Origin: Microbacteriaceae bacterium
Lineage (GTDB): Bacteria > Actinomycetota > Actinomycetes > Actinomycetales > Microbacteriaceae
Length of the DNA stretch: 64,000 bases
Direction of reading: 5' to 3'
Assembly: GCA_025463545.1 (NCBI GenBank)
Contig: JAODAR010000007.1
Location: 62,001 to 126,000 of the forward strand
Part shown: positions 42,754 through 50,065 of the stretch, piece by piece
Numbering within the stretch: position 1 is the first letter of the stretch
Layout of the letters: the number at the start of each line of letters is the position of its first letter
The notes under the pieces: model-generated
Told to the model about the DNA's origin: nothing
The model's database searches: none
The model's input: the letters and a program-made list of their open reading frames with translations, nothing else
Translations under genes and position numbers: made by a program

Positions 42754-42884
42754 GTCATGCTGCACGCTGCATTTCCACGCCGGTGAGCGCTTCCGCCACA
42801 GCCATGCCGAGTTCGCGAGCGGCCGACGGCGCTAGGCGGAGCACTCGGAGGATGGCTGCGGTGAACAGGGAATAGGCTCCAGCC

Positions 42885-43766
42885 ATGGCAAACACATGGT
42901 GGGTTAATCAGGGCCGGTCTGCGCAGCTGGGACACGCGTACGACATCGTGTGGGCACCAATGTTCGCCGAGGACGGGATCCGCATCTCGAGCTGGGGCCG
43001 TATGGATGAAGCGAGCAGCGGAGACATGCTCCTCCACTACGCGAGAGGGGCGGTGCGCGGATTCAGTGTGATTCTCGGGTCCGCTCGCCCGTCGCCGCGG
43101 CCGTATACCAGCGAGACCTGGAACGACGACGGCCGGATCCTCGACGTCGATTTCGCGCCACTCGATACTCCGATATGGCTTCAGAGCATCCCTCAGGCGC
43201 TGCGGGAAGGCGAACCGAAGCCTCACGCAGCATTCAACGCAAGCGGCGGAGTGAACCAGGGCTACTTCTACCCCGTTTCGTTCAACCTCGCCGCTGCGAC
43301 GCTTCAGCAAGCTGACATCGAGATCGAAGTCGCCCCCACACCGTTGGGCGATCGCATCTTCGTAAACGGCAGCACCGACCGAGTAGGTGTCGCGAAAGTC
43401 CGGGCAGAGCAGCCTCATCTCCGTGCCCGGCTCGTCGCGGGGCGCGCTAAGGCGCCCTGCGACATGTGCGGAATTGAGTACCCGGTGGATTACCTCGTGA
43501 CGGCGCACATTAAGAAGCGCGCCGTCTGTACCGAGCGTGAGCGAACAGACCCGAGCGTTGTGATGTTGGCCTGCCTCTTTGGATGTGACGCCGCATACGA
43601 GCTTGGCCACCTCCGAGTCGACCACCAGGGAAAGATCACTATTCACGCTCCCTCGGGCGCCGTAGCCGACAAGTTCGCGCACCTCAATGGCAATCAGCCG
43701 CTTGTCTTTTCTGCCTTGAATCGGCGCTACTTCAACGCCCATAACGCCACTCACGCTGCGACCTGA
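42885..43766 (+). CDS. EVE-like/HNH nuclease, putative modification-dependent restriction enzyme
   Basis: 293-aa two-domain protein. The N-terminal 150 residues (NTWWVNQGRS, VWAPMF, GDMLLHYARGAVRGFSVI, GGVNQGYFYPVS) match the EVE-like domain that precedes nuclease or AAA modules in type IV-like systems. The C-terminal domain is an HNH nuclease with zinc Cys (CDMCG), a core AHIKKR and later Cys (VC, ACLFGC) plus DHQGKI. Together they suggest cleavage of DNA carrying modified bases. TAGGCT lies 6 nt before the ATG, so a leaderless message is expected. It is flanked by membrane-protein genes and interrupts the phage early region, as defence cargo often does. Confidence 0.75.
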   Translation: MANTWWVNQGRSAQLGHAYDIVWAPMFAEDGIRISSWGRMDEASSGDMLLHYARGAVRGFSVILGSARPSPRPYTSETWNDDGRILDVDFAPLDTPIWLQSIPQALREGEPKPHAAFNASGGVNQGYFYPVSFNLAAATLQQADIEIEVAPTPLGDRIFVNGSTDRVGVAKVRAEQPHLRARLVAGRAKAPCDMCGIEYPVDYLVTAHIKKRAVCTERERTDPSVVMLACLFGCDAAYELGHLRVDHQGKITIHAPSGAVADKFAHLNGNQPLVFSALNRRYFNAHNATHAAT

Positions 43767-43852
43767 ATACTGGACCGCGTCGTACTTCCTCGGCGGCCTC
43801 GTTCCTCCCCTCGGACGTCGTATTGAAGCTGGCAATATCCGTCGCGTCAAGC

Positions 43853-43866
43853 CCGATATAGTGCGA
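43853..43866 (+). promoter_or_regulatory. -10 element of the next gene, related to the 19-bp repeat
   Basis: CCGATATAGTGCGA differs from the core of the 19-bp repeats (CCGATAGAGTGCGG) at two bases. TATAGT (43857-43862) ends 7 nt before the ATG at 43870. Confidence 0.55.
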
Positions 43867-43869
43867 CCC

Positions 43870-44367
43870 ATGGACCACTCCATTAGCCTCGACGGCGCCG
43901 GGCTCATCGCGCAGGTGATCCCCGTCGCGCTCCTGATCTTCATTGTTGAGCGTCGCTGGGTCGGACCGGTGGAGAAGCGCCCAGGGGCAAGAGGGGCATT
44001 CGAATGGTGGGCTGTCCTCCTCCTCCAGGCGCTTCTCATCGGCCTCTCGCTGTGGGTCGAGTGGGAATGCATCGTCGCGGTCTCGCTACAGACGCCCATA
44101 GGGCCGGACCGCGCTTGGGTAGTTGATCTGACCTTGTATGGCATTGGTTTCGCCGTCTTCACCACGCTCCTTTCGCTCCTTTCGCACGGGTACCTCGGTC
44201 GAGAGACCGCTCGCGCGAATGTGCGTAGAGCCGACAGGCGCAGATGGATAGTCGACCGAGCGCACAGAGTCGCCAAAATGGAGAGGCGAGACTTGCGGGT
44301 CGCACGCCGCGTGCAAGCGCGTTCCGACCTCCGCGCGAGGTCGTCACGGAACGGCCGACACGACTGA
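43870..44367 (+). CDS. Membrane protein, likely cargo
   Basis: 165-aa protein with an N-terminal helix (about 10-26) and two further hydrophobic helices (about 45-70 and 80-105), then a very basic, charged C-terminal coiled-coil (residues about 115-165, RRADRRRWIVDRAHRVAKMERRDLRVARRVQ). The ATG is 7 nt after TATAGT and has no ribosome site. It follows the EVE/HNH nuclease gene on the same strand but has its own promoter. Function unknown; membrane association plus a basic tail could fit DNA-entry interference. Confidence 0.6.
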   Translation: MDHSISLDGAGLIAQVIPVALLIFIVERRWVGPVEKRPGARGAFEWWAVLLLQALLIGLSLWVEWECIVAVSLQTPIGPDRAWVVDLTLYGIGFAVFTTLLSLLSHGYLGRETARANVRRADRRRWIVDRAHRVAKMERRDLRVARRVQARSDLRARSSRNGRHD

Positions 44368-44394
44368 GGGCATAGGGTCGAGTCCGGATGGAAC

Positions 44395-44502
44395 TCATGC
44401 GGCCGCCCTCGTGACGATTTCGCTCTGTTCGAACGCGGCAAGCCCCAACTCTTGGCGGATCCGCAACACCGTGCGGTCGGAGACGCGGGCAGACAGACTC
44501 CA
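44395..44502 (-). pseudogene. In-frame HTH-like remnant behind a stop codon
   Basis: Immediately after the TGA of the gene at 44503-44814, the same frame stays open for 35 codons and encodes SLSARVSDRTVLRIRQELGL, a helix-turn-helix-like stretch, before a second TGA. There is no good start codon for it alone. It may be the detached C-terminus of the upstream gene after a nonsense mutation, or a readthrough extension. Confidence 0.4.
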
Positions 44503-44814
44503 TCACAGCTCGACCTCGAAGAGCGGAGGGATGGTGGCCTCGAGTGCCACTTGCTTGTAGCCGGCGTCGGCGAGCATGTCGGAACGCGCGCGTCGCTTAG
44601 TCGCGGCTGTCCCGTCGAAGCCCTCGGACGACCACTGCCAGACGCTTCGCTTCGTGCCTGGTCGGGTGCCCTCAACCTCGATCTCGCGCACTGTGCCGAT
44701 GTGAGCGAATGTGCTGAGCGGATTGAGAGCGACCAGACCATCCCGATCCGTCAGGACGTTGACGGAGACGTTGACGCCGTTCTGCTCAACGAGCACTTTC
44801 GTCACGGCGCTCAC
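44503..44814 (-). CDS. Hypothetical phage protein
   Basis: 103-aa protein with a GTG start next to the second copy of the 19-bp repeat (GGTGGTG on this strand). It is beta-strand-rich (VTKVLVEQNGVNVSVNVLTDRDG) with a WQWSSEGFDGTAATKRR segment and no known domain. The following 35 codons in the same frame encode an HTH-like stretch, so this may be the N-terminal part of a longer ancestral protein. It is divergent from a small plus-strand gene. Confidence 0.5.
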   Translation of the reverse strand: MSAVTKVLVEQNGVNVSVNVLTDRDGLVALNPLSTFAHIGTVREIEVEGTRPGTKRSVWQWSSEGFDGTAATKRRARSDMLADAGYKQVALEATIPPLFEVEL

Positions 44815-44819
44815 GCTGG

Positions 44820-44838
44820 CACCACCGATAGAGTGCGG
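44820..44838. repeat. 19-bp repeat with embedded -10 element (copy 2)
   Basis: Identical to 42168-42186. Here TAGAGT (44829-44834) would start a leader of about 20 nt for the plus-strand gene at 44862, which has its own AAAGGAT ribosome site. Confidence 0.75.
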
Positions 44839-44861
44839 TTACCCAACCAAAGGATGCGCCC

Positions 44862-45110
44862 ATGGCAACAATCACTCCCGATTTCACTTCTGGACTCTCT
44901 GCAGCTGTACTCGCAGCCAATCGCGCGCTCGGCGTCTCGCCGTCGGCTCCCCACGGCGCCCAGGTCGACGACGCCATCGGTCGTACTGACGACTTGCACG
45001 ACGCGGCCCGCGAGATGCTTACTGCGATCGAGAACATCCAGAACTGGCAAGCGGAGGTAAACCACGCGCTCCGGGAGCTTGGCATTTACGTTCCCCTCGA
45101 AGGGGAGTAG
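44862..45110 (+). CDS. Small helical hypothetical protein (82 aa)
   Basis: Protein starting MATITPDFTSGLSAAVLAANRALG with three amphipathic helices (DDLHDAAREMLTAIENIQNWQAEVNHALRELGI). AAAGGAT lies at a good distance before the ATG, and the repeat promoter at 44820-44838 is upstream. It is alone on the plus strand between two minus-strand genes and ends 8 nt before the Sak4-like gene stop. Function unknown. Confidence 0.6.
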   Translation: MATITPDFTSGLSAAVLAANRALGVSPSAPHGAQVDDAIGRTDDLHDAAREMLTAIENIQNWQAEVNHALRELGIYVPLEGE

Positions 45111-45118
45111 CTCGAGTT

Positions 45119-46072
45119 TCACGCGGCGACCTCCCCACGCTTCTCGGCGACGATCTCCCGGATTCGGGCAACAGTCTCGTGGTCCTTGCCGAGGATGACC
45201 GCTGCGGCCGCGCCAATCTTCGAAGCTTCAGCGCTGGTGGCAGCGGCATCCGCTTCGGCGGCCCAGTCGCGCTCCGACTCGTCGACCTTCCCGGCTTCTA
45301 CCGTGGGGGCGTCGTGTGTGCGGGGCCCGGTCTCGGTGTCGTGCAAGCCGAGCTTCCGCCAGAACATGTCCATGGTGAACTCCGGGACGCGAGTGCGCTC
45401 GGCGAGCTGCAACCGAACTGAGCGGACGCCTGAGATGTACGTCTCGCCTCGGGCAGGCATCTCGATAACGGCGCCAACGTCGAACGGCAGCGACTTCTCG
45501 GCCTGGACCTTGAGTTGCTTCTCCTTGGTCGGCTTGCCGTCGCCATCCATGACGGTGACGGACTCGAGGCGGGCGGTGACGATCGAGGGGCCCTGGTGTG
45601 CGCGGATCGCGTCCATGACGTGGTTCCACTGCGACTTCGCCACGTTCCACAGGTCCATGGAGATAGGCGAGTCACCGGTCGGCTCGCTCCGGTTGTACTT
45701 CTTCGCCGCTGCTCTTGCCCGGGCGTTCGCGGTCGCCTGGGCGTTGTCGGTGATGAGGTTCCACAGCCGGGTCATGGAATCGACGACGAGCAGGATCTGC
45801 GTGCCGTCCTTCGGTTGCGGGAGCGCGGCGATCTCAGTGAGCACTGCGAGGATGCCACGGTAGGTGCCGTTGTGCTCGACGATGTCGAAGTCGGCGATGA
45901 GGCCGTACTCGTCGGGGGAGTCCTCACCGATGCCCACCCAGTAGGTGGCGCTGATGAGGTCCGAGCCGGCCGCGAGTGCGGCGCCGTACGACTTGCCGGT
46001 CTTCTCTGCGCCGGCGATGAGGGTGATCGGCCAGGAGGGCTTCCCGGTGGGCTTGCGTGTTGCGATGGTCAT
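45119..46072 (-). CDS. Sak4-like RecA-fold ATPase
   Basis: 317-aa AAA/RecA-type ATPase. Walker A GAEKTGKS lies at residues 21-28 and Walker B QILLVVDSMTRLW near 93-103; a nearby QGPSIVTARL resembles the RecA-like core strands, and the C-terminal part is helical and disordered. Sak4-type proteins are phage single-strand annealing/recombination factors that work with SSB and an exonuclease. It follows the YqaJ exonuclease gene with a 4-nt overlap, giving a two-component recombination module. Confidence 0.8.
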   Translation of the reverse strand: MTIATRKPTGKPSWPITLIAGAEKTGKSYGAALAAGSDLISATYWVGIGEDSPDEYGLIADFDIVEHNGTYRGILAVLTEIAALPQPKDGTQILLVVDSMTRLWNLITDNAQATANARARAAAKKYNRSEPTGDSPISMDLWNVAKSQWNHVMDAIRAHQGPSIVTARLESVTVMDGDGKPTKEKQLKVQAEKSLPFDVGAVIEMPARGETYISGVRSVRLQLAERTRVPEFTMDMFWRKLGLHDTETGPRTHDAPTVEAGKVDESERDWAAEADAAATSAEASKIGAAAAVILGKDHETVARIREIVAEKRGEVAA

Positions 46073-47046
46073 GCTGACTCTCCCAGTGCGTAGGGGACGT
46101 GTGACGTGCGGTCGCGGGTGACGCAGTCGGCACAGTCGGGGTGGTGTTCGGTGTGGGTTTTGACGTTCACGCGCTGCTGGCCGCGGCGGGGCCGCAGCTC
46201 GAATACGTTCTTCTCGTTGTGGGTGGCGAACTGGGCGGTGCGGTCTTCACCGTCGAGGATCATGTAGGCCTCGAAGTAGAAGCGCAGCGCTTCGATGTCG
46301 GCCTTCGCGGTGGACTCGCGTACTTTGGCGTCACGCCAGCGTTCGACCATTTCGAGAAAGAGGTCGTCGGCTTCGGTGGTGGCTTTCGGGGTGACTGGCC
46401 ACATGCTCGCGAGATCGTCGCCCATGATCGGGTCGGGTGTCTTTCCGCCGATGACATTGATGTGCCAGTAGTCCTTGAGCGTGCCGAGCAGGTGGTTCTG
46501 CACGAACTCTTCGGATTGCGGAACCCAGATCACTTCGAGCTCGTTGCCGTCGAACAGGACACCCACCCATCCGCCTGGCGCACCAGTGATGAACGCTTGC
46601 TGGCGCACCTGGATGGTGTACTTCGGCGGCACGTGTGGGGCGCCGAACTCGTCGTACCAGTCCTTCTTCATGAAGGCAGACACGTTCTTGATTTCCAGCG
46701 GCACGATGCCGTAATCGGGCGAGTCCACCCGGGCGTCGAGCGTGCCCAGCAGGTGTGGTTGCTCGATCGACTGCAGCAGTCCCTCGGATGGAAGGATTTC
46801 CCCAATTTCAGGGAACTCCTCGGCGATTGCCTCCACGATCACGGCTTCCATGCGGTGACCCCAACGCATCCGTTCGTTACCGATGTCGGTAACTTCGGGG
46901 TTGCGCTTGTCCTGCCACACGGTGAGGGGCGTGCCCCATTTCGTGTCGCCGAGGATCGCGGCGGCCTCGGATGCGCCGATGCCGCACTTGCGACCGCGCA
47001 GCCACTCGGGGGTGTTGCTCTCGGCGCACAGCACGCGGTAGCTCAC
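46069..47046 (-). CDS. YqaJ-type phage recombination exonuclease
   Basis: 325-aa lambda-exonuclease-like enzyme. A GTG start at 47046 follows GAGGT and overlaps the stop of a 32-aa gene. The PD-(D/E)xK core is visible: GHRMEA (Glu68), LGTLDARVD (Asp104) and PLEIKN (Glu118, Lys120), with the GASEAAAILG start typical of YqaJ. It degrades one strand of linear DNA to create substrates for annealing. The C-terminal tail is His/Cys-rich (HHPDCADC). It is paired with the Sak4-like ATPase. Confidence 0.88.
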   Translation of the reverse strand: MSYRVLCAESNTPEWLRGRKCGIGASEAAAILGDTKWGTPLTVWQDKRNPEVTDIGNERMRWGHRMEAVIVEAIAEEFPEIGEILPSEGLLQSIEQPHLLGTLDARVDSPDYGIVPLEIKNVSAFMKKDWYDEFGAPHVPPKYTIQVRQQAFITGAPGGWVGVLFDGNELEVIWVPQSEEFVQNHLLGTLKDYWHINVIGGKTPDPIMGDDLASMWPVTPKATTEADDLFLEMVERWRDAKVRESTAKADIEALRFYFEAYMILDGEDRTAQFATHNEKNVFELRPRRGQQRVNVKTHTEHHPDCADCVTRDRTSHVPYALGESA

Positions 47047-47141
47047 GAGCAGACCTCGTGCATCTCTTCGAGGTCGCCCAGGAGGTCGGGGCTTCCCTTG
47101 TAGTCGTCGCGGTCGTAGGCGAGTGAGTCGAGGTCGATCAT
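47043..47141 (-). CDS. 32-aa overlapping miniprotein
   Basis: Tiny acidic ORF (MIDLDSLAYDRDDYKGSP ...) with ATGA overlap to the upstream gene and GTGA overlap to the exonuclease gene. Overlaps of exactly 4 nt at both ends make it likely that ribosomes translate it. It could instead be a leader that couples translation; function unknown. Confidence 0.5.
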   Translation of the reverse strand: MIDLDSLAYDRDDYKGSPDLLGDLEEMHEVCS

Positions 47142-47488
47142 GCGGACACCTCCGGAACCGGGAGAAGGTTCCCCGCCGTGGTGCGCCACTGCATCTTGAA
47201 CCCGGCGACTGCGCGAAGCTCTCGCACGTCGGCTTCGTACTCGCGCCAGAGTTGATCTTCGACCCAGGAAGCCACGCCGCCGTAGTAGGCCTCGTAATAC
47301 CCGTCATCGATCTTGTCGATCAGCTTCCGGAAGGCGTTGCAGTGCTCGCAGCAGCGATTAGTGAAGAAGTCGCCTTCCCACATGGCTGCGGTGTACACCG
47401 AGCGGTCACCGATTTCGAGGCGCCGCCCGCACTCGTCGCAGCTGTAGACCTTGCGGCCCTTGACGATTCGGCTGTGTGAGAAGCTCAT
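47138..47488 (-). CDS. Zinc-finger phage protein
   Basis: 116-aa protein starting MSFSHSRIVKGRKVYSCDECGRRLEIGDRSVYTAA, with CDEC and CCEHC pairs that form a probable zinc site, followed by helices rich in Tyr, Asp and Glu. Similar zinc-finger proteins are common in actinophage early regions and often lie beside recombination genes. It overlaps both neighbours by 4 nt. Confidence 0.65.
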   Translation of the reverse strand: MSFSHSRIVKGRKVYSCDECGRRLEIGDRSVYTAAMWEGDFFTNRCCEHCNAFRKLIDKIDDGYYEAYYGGVASWVEDQLWREYEADVRELRAVAGFKMQWRTTAGNLLPVPEVSA

Positions 47489-47895
47489 TCCGTTACCTCC
47501 GTCATCGGGTCGTCGATCACCACGGGCCGGTCATCCCCGCCGCCTTCCAGCAGCCGGGCGAACGTCTCCAGCGTCATCGACACGTACTGGTCGGCCGGAT
47601 TTCCGCTGCCGTGCTTCTTGTGTGCGACGACACCGATCACGGCGTCATCGTTTCCGCGTTCCACTTCGGCTTCCCGAATCCATCCGGGCAGGTTGTCCCG
47701 TGCGGTGTCCTTGCATTCGATGACGACACGCCCGCCGCGGATGGTGCGCACGCCACCGATGTCGCCGCGGTCCTTCGCGCCGGACTTCGCCCGCCGTTCA
47801 ACACGGTCGTCGGCCAGGCGGAAGGCGAGGAACTCCGCGACCAGAGACTCGAAGCGTGTCCCGGCTGCCTTCGCTGATGCTCGGTTGCGGCTCAT
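47485..47895 (-). CDS. PD-(D/E)xK nuclease, Holliday junction resolvase-like
   Basis: 136-aa protein with the core of a small PD-(D/E)xK enzyme: a Glu in an N-terminal helix (Glu16), GDIGGV (Asp45) and VVIECKD (Glu60, Lys62). The pattern KSGAKDRGDIGGVR before the second strand is typical of phage Holliday junction resolvases and VRR-NUC-like nucleases. It may resolve branched replication intermediates before packaging. It is in the recombination operon, with 4-nt overlaps. Confidence 0.78.
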   Translation of the reverse strand: MSRNRASAKAAGTRFESLVAEFLAFRLADDRVERRAKSGAKDRGDIGGVRTIRGGRVVIECKDTARDNLPGWIREAEVERGNDDAVIGVVAHKKHGSGNPADQYVSMTLETFARLLEGGGDDRPVVIDDPMTEVTE

Positions 47896-47978
47896 CGAAT
47901 CGCCCCTTTCGCAATCAGCCGCTCGACCATTTCGAGAGGCAGCGCGTAGGCAACGGCGTACCGTTCAGCGGCGGTCAC
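47892..47978 (-). CDS. 28-aa overlapping miniprotein
   Basis: Tiny ORF (MTAAERYAVAYALPLEMVER ...) starting with GTG in a GTGA overlap with the upstream gene and ending in an ATGA overlap with the nuclease gene. It would be an amphipathic helix. As with the 32-aa ORF, overlap at both ends is the main evidence. Confidence 0.5.
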   Translation of the reverse strand: MTAAERYAVAYALPLEMVERLIAKGAIR

Positions 47979-48472
47979 AGTCCACCCTCCGCGAACTCGT
48001 CAGCGATGTTCTCTAGCACGAGGTACCGGATCGTCATGTTGTCGACGGCCCGTTTGATCGCGCGATTGCGGACCTCGGCCAGCACGCGCTCAACAGTCTC
48101 GGCTACCGGCTCGAGCTTGGTGAAGGGGGCGTGCCGTTCTAGGTGTCCGTCACCGACCGGGAAGAGCGAGTTTGTGTTGAGCAGGATCCAGTCACCGCGC
48201 TCATCGAGCTTGAACACCCACGGGCCGCGATCGGTCAGGCTCGACAGGTACACACCCGGCTCGATCGGCAGCGGCGGCTTGGCCTTCTCGATGACGGTGA
48301 TGGTGTAGCCCAAGTTCTCGTAGCTCTCGATGCTCGACGGGCCGAAGATGCTCGGTTCGCCCAGGTAGGGGCCATTCCTGAATATCGACCCTCCACCTGC
48401 AGTCAAAACGTCCTGGACTCGGCGCTTGCCCTTGACGGCCTCGATCAGGTCGCCCTCGTTGTAGTCGCTCAT
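47975..48472 (-). CDS. Hypothetical phage protein
   Basis: 165-aa protein beginning MSDYNEGDLIEAVKGKRRVQDVLTAGGG with beta-strands in the middle (YTITVIEKAKPPLPIEPGVYLSS, WVFKLDERGDWIL) and a helical C-terminus. No domain is recognised. Proteins of this sort ('EKAKPPLPTEPGVY') recur in early regions of actinophages. Its start shares a base with the stop of the upstream gene. Confidence 0.6.
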   Translation of the reverse strand: MSDYNEGDLIEAVKGKRRVQDVLTAGGGSIFRNGPYLGEPSIFGPSSIESYENLGYTITVIEKAKPPLPIEPGVYLSSLTDRGPWVFKLDERGDWILLNTNSLFPVGDGHLERHAPFTKLEPVAETVERVLAEVRNRAIKRAVDNMTIRYLVLENIADEFAEGGL

Positions 48473-48729
48473 CAGATGCCCAGCCCTTCACGGATCTCGG
48501 CGCGAACGCCCTCAACCTCGTTGCCCACCCAAAGCAGGCCGGTCAAGTTCTCCTCGGACTCCAACACGCGAATTAGGGTGGCGATCCGCTGCTGCTGCAC
48601 CAGCGCGATAGTGGCGTGCACCCCGGCGCGTGCGATGCGGCGGTCTTTCAGTTCCGCGTTGGTCGTCTCCGCTACGGAGGCCAGCAGTTCTTCGGACTTG
48701 GCCAGGTGGTCGATCTTCGTGTCGCTCAT
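48472..48729 (-). CDS. Hypothetical helical phage protein
   Basis: 85-aa protein (MSDTKIDHLAKSEELLASVAETTNAELKDRRIARAGVHATIALVQQQRIATLIRVLE), almost entirely helical and charged. No known family. It is tightly coupled with genes on both sides (1-nt and 4-nt overlaps). Proteins of this size and composition are common in phage early operons. Confidence 0.6.
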   Translation of the reverse strand: MSDTKIDHLAKSEELLASVAETTNAELKDRRIARAGVHATIALVQQQRIATLIRVLESEENLTGLLWVGNEVEGVRAEIREGLGI

Positions 48730-49166
48730 GCTGCGACCTCGCTCTCAGCCAGGAGCTCAGCGAGCGGGTCGATGCAGCGCACCTCGAAGATCGGCTCTTC
48801 GCGCTCGGGCTTGGCTGGTTCGGCGGGAACGATGCGCGTGCCCACCTGCACCTTCTCGCATGAACCGGTGCCGGTGTAGAAGCTGAACGTCAGGCCGTTG
48901 CGATCCGTGCCGACCAGATCGATCAGGCCGTCGCGGCGCTCGATGCTCAGTTCTGGCATGACGCTCAGCAGTCGGATAGCGGCGCGCTCTGCCGCGTTCT
49001 CACCCTCACCATCGTGGCGGTCGTATGCGTGCGCCTGAATCTGAATGTCACGGTTGAACTTGTCGCCGTTGTGAATGGCGGTCTTGTAAATCTTCACGCC
49101 CGCGGCCTCCGCGATCTTGTTGAGTCGGTCAGCGAGCAGGTACTTGGCGTAGAGGTTGTCGATCAT
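48726..49166 (-). CDS. Hypothetical phage protein
   Basis: 146-aa protein starting MIDNLYAKYLLADRLNKIAEAAGVKIYKTAIHNGDKFNRD. It mixes helices and strands, has SIERRDGLIDLVGTDRNGLTFSFYTGTGSC in the middle and an acidic tail. No catalytic motif is evident. The ATG follows a GGAACAG-like weak ribosome site, 16 nt after the previous gene's stop. Confidence 0.6.
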   Translation of the reverse strand: MIDNLYAKYLLADRLNKIAEAAGVKIYKTAIHNGDKFNRDIQIQAHAYDRHDGEGENAAERAAIRLLSVMPELSIERRDGLIDLVGTDRNGLTFSFYTGTGSCEKVQVGTRIVPAEPAKPEREEPIFEVRCIDPLAELLAESEVAA

Positions 49167-49182
49167 GACTGTTCCTTTTCGG

Positions 49183-49710
49183 CTACTTGACGGCGGGAGT
49201 AAGGGCGGCGACGGCACCAGCGAGTGCCTGCTTGACGATCAGATCCGAGACCGACTTCTTGGCCGCGTCGATCGTGGGCTTGAGCTCCGCCATGACTTCC
49301 TTCTTCACGATGTCGTTGACGAGCTCGGACAGGTTGCCGGCGTTGTCGTAGCTGCTCCGGCTGTCGCGGGACGGTGCCTTGAGGTACTTCTCCAGGGAGG
49401 CCTTGGCGATGGTCTCGATCGACACCGGGTCACCCTCGGGTGCCCCGTTCCACGAACTGGTGGGCTGGATCGGCTTGGTCAGGATTTCGCGGAGGCGCTC
49501 CTTGACCTGAGCGTCCACCGACTTCTGGACCTTCTCTCGGATGGACTTCTCCATGCCGTCGTAGTGCGAGGATCCGATCAGGCGCTTGCTCACGCCCTCG
49601 ACGACGCGGGTCTGAATGATGCCCTGGATGGTGTCGATGAGGACGAGCTCGCCCTCTTCGTTCTCCTCGCCGAGGTCGTCGAGGTTGATGGTGATGTTGA
49701 TGCTGGTCAT
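49183..49710 (-). CDS. Hypothetical helical phage protein
   Basis: 175-aa protein. It begins MTSINITINLDDLGEENEEGELVLIDTI, then has long charged helices (MEKSIREKVQKSVDAQVKERLREIL, NDIVKKEVMAELKPTIDAAKKSV). A coiled-coil or scaffold-like role is possible, but no family is recognised. It overlaps the small membrane protein gene by 4 nt. Confidence 0.6.
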   Translation of the reverse strand: MTSINITINLDDLGEENEEGELVLIDTIQGIIQTRVVEGVSKRLIGSSHYDGMEKSIREKVQKSVDAQVKERLREILTKPIQPTSSWNGAPEGDPVSIETIAKASLEKYLKAPSRDSRSSYDNAGNLSELVNDIVKKEVMAELKPTIDAAKKSVSDLIVKQALAGAVAALTPAVK

Positions 49711-49874
49711 GAGTTGTGCCTTTCGATTGCGGCCATTGCGGCCAAAGTTGGTGCGGGGAGCATGAGTGCGAATCCCGCGAGGATGAGGAGGACCGGGGCC
49801 ACGAGTGCGGCGCCGATGGAAGCGGTCAGGAAGCCGGCGAGGAACAGGGCGACGAGCCAGCGAGTGAGGCTCAC
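49707..49874 (-). CDS. Small membrane protein (55 aa)
   Basis: A GTG start at 49874 overlaps the upstream stop (GTGA). Nearly the whole protein is hydrophobic (SLTRWLVALFLAGFLTASIG, APVLLILAGFALMLPAPTL), forming two transmembrane helices with short polar ends. It is an early-region protein, so a role in host takeover or membrane exclusion is more likely than lysis. Confidence 0.6.
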   Translation of the reverse strand: MSLTRWLVALFLAGFLTASIGAALVAPVLLILAGFALMLPAPTLAAMAAIERHNS

Positions 49875-50065
49875 GGGGTCTCCACCTCCACCGTGTTGTG
49901 GTGGCCGCAGACTTCGCAGTCCCACCCGGCCTCGCCGTCGCTGTAGTGCACGTCGATCTCGGCTTCGTACTCGCAGGCGATCTCACCCGTCGCGCCGACG
50001 ATGGTCCCGGCGCACACGACGTCGACGGTGAGCACCGCGGCGTCCTGGCCAGAGCCGCGGCTCAC
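49871..50065 (-). CDS. Small zinc-ribbon-like protein (64 aa)
   Basis: A GTG start at 50065 gives a protein with a Cys-containing beta N-terminus (TVDVVCAGTIVGATGEIAC) and a CEVCGHHNTVEVETP C-terminus. The Cys/His pairs suggest zinc binding. Overlaps of 4 nt at both ends support translation as part of the early operon. Confidence 0.6.
   Translation of the reverse strand: MSRGSGQDAAVLTVDVVCAGTIVGATGEIACEYEAEIDVHYSDGEAGWDCEVCGHHNTVEVETP

Noticed and set aside
42159..44741. An 860-aa open frame on the minus strand
   Set aside because: It runs antisense to three plus-strand genes with better domains and starts, has Arg/Ser-rich low-quality composition and no recognisable domain; it is a high-GC shadow.
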